Assembly: GCA_022828125.1 (NCBI GenBank)
Contig: JAJEJD010000024.1
Coordinates: 124,001 to 188,000 of the forward strand
DNA from: a bacterium
GTDB taxonomy: Bacteria; UBA8248
Direction: 5' to 3'
Length of the DNA: 64,000 nt
Shown here: piece by piece, positions 58,514 through 64,000 of the stretch
Layout of the letters: the number at the start of each line of letters is the position of its first letter
How positions within the stretch are numbered: the stretch's first letter is position 1
The notes under the pieces: model-generated
The model's input: only the letters and a program-made list of their open reading frames with translations
Databases searched by the model: none
What the model was told of the DNA's origin: nothing
Position numbers and translations under genes: made by a program

Positions 58514-59023
58514 ATGAATTTCGAGATACGTCCGGCCACTATCGAGGACACGGAAACGATCGTCCGGTTCAACATCGAAATGGCCCTGGAGAGTGAAAAC
58601 CTGCGCCTGGAGCCCGGGAAAGTCCGCCGGGGCGTGGAAAAATCCCTCGCCGATCCATCGGTGGGACAATACTACCTCGCGCACCGGGGCGATGAGATTC
58701 TGGGGCAAATCCGGGTCACGCTGGAGTGGAGCGACTGGAACAACGGCCAATACTGGTGGATTCAGAACGTGTATGTCGTTCCGTCCGAGAGAAACCAGGG
58801 CATTTACAGGGCCTTGCACAACTACGTCAAAAATCTCGCCGATCAAGCCGGCGCCTGCGGGCTCCAGCTATACGTGGACGCGCAAAACGCGGCGGCCCAG
58901 GCGGTTTACAGGAACCTGAACATGGAGCAAAGCCACTATCTGATTTACGAGCAACGGGAAGACGAACCGGAAAAGCAGGAAAAACGCCTCACGGACAAAC
59001 CCGGATGTCAGGAGCCCTCCTGA
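58514..59023 (+). CDS. GNAT family N-acetyltransferase
   Basis: This 169-residue acetyl-CoA-dependent acetyltransferase begins with the typical FEIRPATIEDTETIVRFNIE. The acetyl-CoA motif is WIQNVYVVPSERNQGIYRAL (R-x-x-G-x-G/Y type, here RNQGIYR). The end has LQLYVDAQNAAAQAVYRNLNMEQSHYLIYE. CGGAGG lies close to the two tandem ATGs; 58514 has the better spacing. The target is unknown. Its 3' end overlaps the convergent membrane-protein gene. Confidence 0.9.
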   Translation: MNFEIRPATIEDTETIVRFNIEMALESENLRLEPGKVRRGVEKSLADPSVGQYYLAHRGDEILGQIRVTLEWSDWNNGQYWWIQNVYVVPSERNQGIYRALHNYVKNLADQAGACGLQLYVDAQNAAAQAVYRNLNMEQSHYLIYEQREDEPEKQEKRLTDKPGCQEPS

Positions 59024-59484
59024 TTCCTCTTGAGGGGAATGACATCCGCAGGCTTTTGCGCGTCATCCCGGCGGCGTCCCCGCCAGGAGGAAGGCCATAC
59101 ATAGCGCACGCGCCACAGGGTTCGGGCCGCACCGCCCACCGCCCACGTGACGGCGCTTCCCGCCGTGCGCGTTTTGCTGCCTAGCGAGCGAAACGCTTTC
59201 TTGCCGCCTTCCTCGCCGATGGAGACGAGGCGCGAGGTCGCCTCTTTCGCCGCGCCGAGCGGCCGGAGGGCCTGCGCGATCGCCTGACGCAACACCCATT
59301 TCAGCATCAGGCAGAATACGACGGAGAGAGCGAAAAAGACGCCCAGCACCTTGAAGGCGCGGGCGGGCTCATCCACTATCATCACGCTCGTCTGCGCGAT
59401 ACCGTAGAACGCCAGGGCCACGATCCCCAGACAGACGGCCACGGCGCCTCCTGAGCGCACTATCAACCGCATGATGCCGAACAT
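59008..59484 (-). CDS. Small membrane protein of unknown function
   Basis: A protein of 158 residues with two predicted membrane helices (about 8-30, AVAVCLGIVALAFYGIA, and about 43-63, VLGVFFALSVVFCLMLKWVL) and a basic C-terminal tail (RYVWPSSWRGRRRDD). The ATG at 59484 has GGAG six bases upstream. The frame extends to a TTG at 59556 with an ATG at 59544, but those lack ribosome sites. I do not recognise a family. It overlaps the 3' end of the convergent acetyltransferase gene by 16 bases. Confidence 0.6.
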   Translation of the reverse strand: MFGIMRLIVRSGGAVAVCLGIVALAFYGIAQTSVMIVDEPARAFKVLGVFFALSVVFCLMLKWVLRQAIAQALRPLGAAKEATSRLVSIGEEGGKKAFRSLGSKTRTAGSAVTWAVGGAARTLWRVRYVWPSSWRGRRRDDAQKPADVIPLKRNQEGS

Positions 59485-59662
59485 GTTCGTCTCCGATCCC
59501 CTGTCGTTGCCGGAAAACGCATCCGATTCATCGAGAATACCCATTTGCGAAACCAAAATCCAGCGCGGTTATTTCATCTCCGGGAGATGTTTCCGTTGAC
59601 GCGCACAACCTCCCGTTTTATGTTCACTACCCCGTAAGGAAACATCATGGAGGAGCGGCAAA

Positions 59663-60946
59663 TTGTTCGACATTCGCCTCATCAGACAAGACCCCGAAGC
59701 GGTGGCGCGCGCCCTCGCGCGAAGGGGCGGCGGTTGGGACCTCTCGGGCTTGCTGGAGATCGACGCCCGGAGGCGGGATTTGACCCACCAGGTCGAAAGC
59801 CGGGTGGCCGACGTGCGAAAACGCAGCAAGCAAATCGGCGAACTGAAAAGGAACAAGGCGTCCGAGGAGGAGGTCGAAACGTTTCTGGCCGAGAACCAGC
59901 GCCTGACGGCCGAGGCCAAGTCCATGGAGGGAGAACTCAAGGAACTCGAACAAAAACAAAACGATATCCTCCTCGAACTGCCCAACGCGCCGCATGAGAC
60001 CACCCCCGAAGGCAGGAGTGCTGAGGACAACGCCCTCGTGCGGGTCTGGGGCGAGAAACCCGCTTTCGACTTCGAACCCAGGGCGCATGACGAGCTGGGC
60101 GAGTCCCTGGGGATTCTCGACATGAAACGCGCCGCCAAGATAGCGGGCGCGCGGTTCGCGCTCTACCGGGGGGCGGGCGCGCGTTTGGAGCGCGCGCTCA
60201 TCAACTTCATGCTCGACCTGCACACGAACGAGCACGGCTACACCGAGTGGCTCCCCCCCTTCATGGTGAACCCCGAGGCCATGACGGGCACGGGCCAGCT
60301 GCCCAAGTTCGAGGAAGACCTCTTCCGCGTAAATGACGGAAAGTATTACCTTATCCCCACCGCCGAGGTGCCCGTCACGAACATCCACCGCGACGAAATC
60401 CTTAGCAACGAGGACCTCCCCCTCAAGTACACGGCCTATACGCCGTGTTTCAGGAGCGAGGCCGGCTCCTACGGCCAGGACACGCGCGGCCTCATCCGCC
60501 AGCACCAGTTCAACAAGGTGGAGCTCGTCAAGTTCAGCCGCCCCGAGACGAGCTACGAGGAGCTCGAGAGCTTGACCCAAGACGCCGAGAAAGTGTTGAA
60601 ACTACTGGGGCTGCACTACCGCGTCGTCACGCTGTGCGCGGGAGACCTGGGCTTTTCCGCCGCCAAGACGTACGACATCGAGGTCTGGGTGCCCTCCCAG
60701 AACACCTACCGCGAGATATCCTCGTGCAGCAATTTCGAGGACTTCCAGGCCCGGCGCGCGGGCATCCGCTACCGGCCCGGGGCGGGCGCGAAACCCGAGT
60801 TCGTCCACACCCTGAACGGCTCGGGGCTGGCGGTGGGCCGCACGCTGGTGGCGATTCTGGAGAACTTCCAGCGCGCGGACGGCTCCGTGGCGATACCCGG
60901 GGCCTTGCGCCCCTACATGGGCGGAACCGCTTCTATATCTGTCTGA
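59663..60946 (+). CDS. serS: Seryl-tRNA synthetase
   Basis: SerRS attaches serine to tRNA-Ser and, in Sec-decoding bacteria, also to tRNA-Sec. The 427-residue class II enzyme has the N-terminal coiled-coil arm that grips the long variable arm of tRNA (about 27-100). Then come [30 protein letters not shown] and [17 protein letters not shown] (motif 2 part). [27 protein letters not shown] (motif 2) and [17 protein letters not shown] (motif 3) follow. The start is TTG, with GGAGG upstream; no ATG lies between it and the conserved [18 protein letters not shown] tRNA-Ser gene lies 1 kb downstream. Confidence 0.97.
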   Translation: MFDIRLIRQDPEAVARALARRGGGWDLSGLLEIDARRRDLTHQVESRVADVRKRSKQIGELKRNKASEEEVETFLAENQRLTAEAKSMEGELKELEQKQNDILLELPNAPHETTPEGRSAEDNALVRVWGEKPAFDFEPRAHDELGESLGILDMKRAAKIAGARFALYRGAGARLERALINFMLDLHTNEHGYTEWLPPFMVNPEAMTGTGQLPKFEEDLFRVNDGKYYLIPTAEVPVTNIHRDEILSNEDLPLKYTAYTPCFRSEAGSYGQDTRGLIRQHQFNKVELVKFSRPETSYEELESLTQDAEKVLKLLGLHYRVVTLCAGDLGFSAAKTYDIEVWVPSQNTYREISSCSNFEDFQARRAGIRYRPGAGAKPEFVHTLNGSGLAVGRTLVAILENFQRADGSVAIPGALRPYMGGTASISV

Positions 60947-61333
60947 AATCGATATAACGCCATAAAAATCAATCGTATACACTCTCAGTTTCATCCCGGC
61001 CGGGAAACCTTTGCAGAATCTTTACCCACCGCCGCCGCCTTCGCTGATACCATCCAAGCCGTTTGATCAGCCTCGACGGGTGTTTGGAGAGGCGACGGGC
61101 GAATCCGGCGGGGGACGCCGAACTGCTTCGCTCTCATGGACGAGGCGTCGGCGGGCCGGATACGCCGCGCGGGGGTCAACGGCACCGCAAACGGGTCCAC
61201 CCGCCCCGGAGACGGGAGCGCCATCCAGTCGCGCGGATGCGCACCCGGATTTCGGCCGGTCGTCCGCCTTTTTGGCTCGGGCGGCTTCGGTCGATTCCTC
61301 CGGAAGCGGAAAGCCCGAACGCGGGGTCTCCCC

Positions 61334-61423
61334 GCGCGGCCCATCGCACGCCCGAACGCGGCAATCGCTCACTCTTCAATCGCGATTGACCCCGACGCGG
61401 CCCATCGCACGCCCCGAACGCGG
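61334..61423 (+). repeat. Two direct repeats of about 25 bases
   Basis: CGCGGCCCATCGCACGCCC plus GAACGCGG occurs at about 61336-61361 and again at about 61397-61422. A related CCCGAACGCGG half copy is at about 61307. Only two full copies exist and the spacing is irregular, so it is not a CRISPR array. Confidence 0.6.
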
Positions 61424-61570
61424 CCCGTCGCGCCCTGAAAATCCGCAACGCATTTCCCCGCATTTGCCGTCATGGCGGGACCGGCCGATCGTGGCAGAAT
61501 CCTCCTGCGCCGCGACCCGTCGGCGTCATTTCCCAAGAAATTTAATTTTCAGAAATTTACGGAAAAACCC

Positions 61571-61610
61571 CGTCAATTTATCGATATTTATCGAATTTTA
61601 TGGAAATTCG
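61571..61610 (+). repeat. AT-rich dispersed repeat, copy 2
   Basis: The core TTTATCGATATTTATCGAA with its flanks matches the reverse complement of 44649-44688. An ATTTTCAGAAA block lies about 20 bases upstream (61545-61555), as in the other copy. The contrast with the GC-rich surroundings is strong. Confidence 0.7.
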
Positions 61611-61798
61611 ATATTTTTGAACGAAGCGACCGGCTCCGCCATCATACCGGAATCCCCCGAATCCGCGCGGACGGCAACTGCGGGCAAATGCGGGTCGATT
61701 TCGAACGGGATGCAGAGAATTTCGTCCCGATGCCGAAAGGGAGCGATGAGCGCCCAGCCGCAAATGCGGGGAAATGCGCCCCGCCGCGAACCCCTTAT

Positions 61799-61875
61799 CG
61801 GGGCTGTTGAAAAACCCCTCCTCGGGGGCATCGCTTTTACCCCCCTGACAAGGGGGGGTAAGGGGGGTTGCTTTT
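61799..61875 (+). repeat. Partial repeat island with left-end motif and C-rich repeat
   Basis: GGGGCTGTTGAAAAACCCC (61799-61817) matches the left ends of islands 1-3. The C-rich repeat CCCCCCTGACAAGGGGGGGT follows (about 61840-61861). No inverted right end is found before the tRNA. Confidence 0.65.
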
Positions 61876-61916
61876 CCAGTCGAGAGGGGCGCCGCCTCTC
61901 CCCGCTCGTGGCTGAT

Positions 61917-61945
61917 TAAAAAACCCCTCCGGGCCGTGCTAGAAT
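61917..61945 (+). promoter_or_regulatory. Predicted tRNA-Ser promoter
   Basis: TTAAAA (61917-61922) and TAGAAT (61940-61945) are 17 bases apart, with TGC directly before the -10 (extended -10). Transcription would start about 25 bases before the mature tRNA. Confidence 0.45.
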
Positions 61946-61976
61946 AATAGGAGAGTCTCGACCGCTCACAGATCGC

Positions 61977-62062
61977 GGAGGGATGGCCGAGCGGCCGAAG
62001 GCGGTGGTCTTGAAAACCACTGAGCGAAAGCTCCGGGGGTTCGAATCCCTCTCCCTCCGCCA
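61977..62062 (+). tRNA. tRNA-Ser (anticodon UGA)
   Basis: The acceptor arms GGAGGGA and TCCCTCC pair perfectly, followed by G and an encoded CCA. The anticodon stem GTGGT/ACCAC encloses loop CTTGAAA with anticodon TGA (62011-62013), which reads UCA and UCG serine codons. The long variable arm (GAGCGAAAGCTC) is typical of tRNA-Ser. The T loop is TTCGAAT. It is not tRNA-Sec, which would have anticodon UCA. Confidence 0.97.
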
Positions 62063-62284
62063 GCTTTCATACGGGCGGGCCTGGAGGAAACCCGGTTTCT
62101 CGCAGCCGTTCCATGCGGGCATCGCCGTTCAGCTATCGAAGTTCACCGACCCCTTTTCACCGTCAGCACCGCGCCCCCGACCCGCCGCTATACTTGCCCG
62201 GAACATTTCTGCAAAATGGGGCCATGGCATGCAGTCCACCGGGACGGCGACCGAAGCGAGCGGTCGAGGGGACCGGAAAGCGAC

Positions 62285-64000
62285 ATGGGGACTCCCAGGT
62301 CAGGCAAAGGTGGTGACAGGGCAGGCGCGAACGGCGCTTATTCGTACCGGGCCTCCGCCTGCGCCGTCCTCCTCTGCGCGATGCTCATTCTCACGAACTG
62401 CGGCGGGGGAGGCTCGGGAGGGCGCCCGCAGGCCGCGGTGACGCCCGAAACCCCGCAGCCCCAACCACCCCCGCCGGAGCCCGTACAACCGCCGCAGCCG
62501 CCGACGCAACCCCAGCAGCCGACGCAAGAGTGCGTTCCGCTCCACGACGGGACCTGCCCCTCGGTCAGCGACTTCGACAGCCGGGCGCGGCGGCTCGCCG
62601 GCACATACGCCGTACACCGGAATTTCAGGAACCAGCCGGGTCTCGCGGCGGTCGGCGCAGACCGGGCCTACGCCCACGTCGAGCTGCTCAAGGGGGAAAA
62701 CACCTCTCCGGGGTCAGGAGTGACCATCGGCTTCATGGACAGCGGCATCGACGCCTCGCACCGTATGTTCGCGGGGAAGGCGGTCACCGAGGTGTTCCTG
62801 GGAGGTACCCCGAACGAGACGGGCGCGACCTTCTCTCACGGCACGGCCGTCGCGAGCGTCGCCGCCGGAATCCGGGATCATTTCGTCCCCACCGGCCCGC
62901 AAGGCGTCGCCTGGGGCGCCGACATCGCCATGTTCGCAATTCCCACAGGAAGCCCGGTCGGCGACTACAAACCCATCTCTCTCGCGGACTCAGGCGACGC
63001 AGACACCTCGTGGGCGTCGTGGTTCAACCGGATACTGGCGTGGCGAAACGGCGGCAGGCGCGCCGACATCCTGAACCTGAGCATCGGCTACGAAGGCATC
63101 ATCGACGACTACAGCGAAGCCGACCTCCGCGCCAACTTCGGGCGGACGATCGCCGCGATGGCGCAGGCGGGCGCCGTTGACAAGGCGGTTTTCGTCTGGG
63201 CGGCCGGCAACGCCCAGGGAAGGTCGTGCGCTTCGTCGGTGGCCCACTGCGAGAACGGGAAAATCAACGCCGTTTCGCCCGATGTGCTGGCGGGCCTCGC
63301 CACGCGGGTCGAGGAGCTCCGGGGACACACGGTCGCCGTCGCGGCGCTGGGGCCGGGCGGAACCATCGCGGACTTCTCCAACCGCTGCGGCATCGCGGCG
63401 GACTATTGCATCGCGGCGCCCGGAGAAGACGTCCGGGTCGCCTATTTCGGGCCCCATCCCGACACGTCCGCGCCCATCCGGAGCATCTGGCGGAGCAGCG
63501 GAACGTCCGTCGCCGCGCCGATGGTGTCCGGCGGGCTCGCGATCATGAAGCAACTCTTCCGGGACCAACTATCGAACACCGAACTGGTAACGCGCCTCTT
63601 CGAGACCGCCGACAATTCGGGCGCCTACGCGAACAGAGCCGTCTACGGCCGGGGGAAACTCGACTTGGCCGCCGCCACGCACCCCGTGGGCGTCCCGGCG
63701 GTTCCCGTCGCCGTGAACGCGAACGGAGGCGGGAGCAACCTGCGCGCCACGCGCCTGCGTCTCGGAGCGCCGTTCGGAAACGCCCTCGCGCGGTCGGTCG
63801 GGGACCACGAGATCATGGCGCTCGACGACCTGGGCGCGCCGTTCTGGTACCGGCTGGGCGATTTCGTGACGACGGCGGAAGGTCAGGCGGTGGACGCGAG
63901 AGTCAGGCGTTTTCTGGCGGGCGGGGCGCGCGAGACTCCCGAATGGCGGGGGGTCAGCGCGCGGGAGACCCCGGCGGAAGCCGGCGGCGGCCACCTCTCG
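62285..64000 (+). CDS. Subtilisin-like (S8) serine protease lipoprotein, truncated by window end
   Basis: The 572 codons visible run off the right edge. An N-terminal export segment (SACAVLLCAMLILTNC) ends in a lipobox-like LTNC, followed by poly-Gly and a Pro/Gln-rich linker (about 45-85). The catalytic domain has all three S8 motifs: VTIGFMDSGID (Asp), FSHGTAVASVAAG (His) and SGTSVAAPMVSGGLAIM (Ser), and the oxyanion-hole Asn in VFVWAAGNAQG. Several Cys pairs suggest disulfides. The layout resembles autotransporter-type subtilases, whose beta-barrel would follow beyond the edge. The ATG at 62285 is the likely start; no strong ribosome site is seen. Confidence 0.88.
   Translation, partial: MGTPRSGKGGDRAGANGAYSYRASACAVLLCAMLILTNCGGGGSGGRPQAAVTPETPQPQPPPPEPVQPPQPPTQPQQPTQECVPLHDGTCPSVSDFDSRARRLAGTYAVHRNFRNQPGLAAVGADRAYAHVELLKGENTSPGSGVTIGFMDSGIDASHRMFAGKAVTEVFLGGTPNETGATFSHGTAVASVAAGIRDHFVPTGPQGVAWGADIAMFAIPTGSPVGDYKPISLADSGDADTSWASWFNRILAWRNGGRRADILNLSIGYEGIIDDYSEADLRANFGRTIAAMAQAGAVDKAVFVWAAGNAQGRSCASSVAHCENGKINAVSPDVLAGLATRVEELRGHTVAVAALGPGGTIADFSNRCGIAADYCIAAPGEDVRVAYFGPHPDTSAPIRSIWRSSGTSVAAPMVSGGLAIMKQLFRDQLSNTELVTRLFETADNSGAYANRAVYGRGKLDLAAATHPVGVPAVPVAVNANGGGSNLRATRLRLGAPFGNALARSVGDHEIMALDDLGAPFWYRLGDFVTTAEGQAVDARVRRFLAGGARETPEWRGVSARETPAEAGGGHLS

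Larger units (their letters stand above)
60950..61976. other. 1-kb stretch without a supported gene
   Basis: Between serS and tRNA-Ser there is no frame with normal coding character. The longest plus frame (61011-61919) is Pro/Arg/Ser-rich with shifting composition and crosses repeats. The stretch holds direct repeats at about 61334-61423, an AT-rich dispersed repeat at 61541-61615, a C-rich repeat at about 61838-61871 and the tRNA promoter. Confidence 0.6.

Noticed and set aside
61334-61423. CRISPR array
   Set aside because: Only two full repeat copies, imperfect and with a single short spacer; no cas genes nearby.
61011-61919. 302-residue plus-strand ORF in the serS to tRNA-Ser gap
   Set aside because: Pro/Arg/Ser-rich throughout, crosses direct repeats and a dispersed AT-rich repeat, and has no fold or motif.
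61977-62062. tRNA-Sec candidate because of the TGA-related anticodon and nearby serS
   Set aside because: The anticodon is TGA, which reads serine codons; tRNA-Sec would have TCA. The acceptor arm has the normal seven pairs.

Overview
The window looks like chromosomal DNA of an uncultivated, GC-rich, Gram-negative bacterium. A full Tol-Pal envelope cluster shows the outer membrane. The mix of M20 amidohydrolases, a CaiB-type CoA transferase, oligopeptide ABC genes, a multihaem c-type cytochrome, selenium-linked genes and many palindromic repeats would fit a delta-proteobacteria-like, Tectomicrobia-like or Nitrospinota-like lineage. That placement is inference, because no rRNA is present.

Layout. 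(1) 1-5.8 kb, minus strand: tolQ-tolR-tolA-tolB-pal-ybgF followed by the start of ligA. (2) 5.9-18.2 kb: an M20 hydrolase, a lytic transglycosylase overlapping anmK, a second M20 peptidase, then a minus-strand set (unknown gene, nagA, N-acyl-D-amino-acid deacylase, TPR membrane protein). This resembles a cell-wall turnover neighbourhood. (3) 18.4-21.5 kb: a TRAP-type binding protein without an export signal, a two-helix K+ channel with RCK domain, bioD and a TusA-like gene. (4) 21.5-23.8 kb, lower GC and probably acquired: a DUF4258/MqsA-like toxin-antitoxin pair and a class II Fic protein whose promoter region carries two clusters of 12-bp repeats. (5) 23.8-32.6 kb: deoxyribosyltransferase and MFS transporter, class I aldolase and FBPase, an OmpA-like lipoprotein, an MBL-fold hydrolase and Nudix pair, a HigBA-type pair, an RraA-family gene and a SnoaL-like gene. 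(6) 32.6-38.1 kb: an oligopeptide ABC binding protein, a hydroxyacid dehydrogenase and two permeases, separated by repeat islands that share inverted termini. (7) 38.1-44.2 kb, mosaic: an orphan hicB, fragments of rraA, a REP-associated transposase, rhuM and hsdS, and an intact restriction-modification operon (nuclease-methylase fusion, HEPN-like protein, specificity subunit). (8) 44.2-53.0 kb: cupin, cyclase, iron alcohol dehydrogenase, YqeC-like protein, M20 hydrolase, CaiB/BaiF transferase and thiE-thiL. (9) 53.2-59.5 kb: a predicted double-selenocysteine AhpD-like protein, a DUF1499 protein, a molybdenum hydroxylase large subunit and a pentahaem cytochrome. (10) 59.6-64 kb: serS, a 1-kb gene-free stretch, tRNA-Ser(UGA) and the start of a subtilisin-like lipoprotein.

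The most notable observation is at 53210-53809. What looks like two short ORFs is one frame of 199 residues in which both cysteines of the AhpD CxxC active site are encoded by UGA. A short hairpin follows the UGAs at a distance suitable for a bacterial SECIS element. The catalytic Glu and His spacings of AhpD are kept exactly. The YqeC-like gene and the molybdenum hydroxylase nearby also point to selenium use. Other items worth attention are the repeat-flanked fic promoter, the HEPN-like gene inside the restriction-modification operon, the repeat islands with inverted ends, and the mosaic of gene 3' ends at 38 kb.
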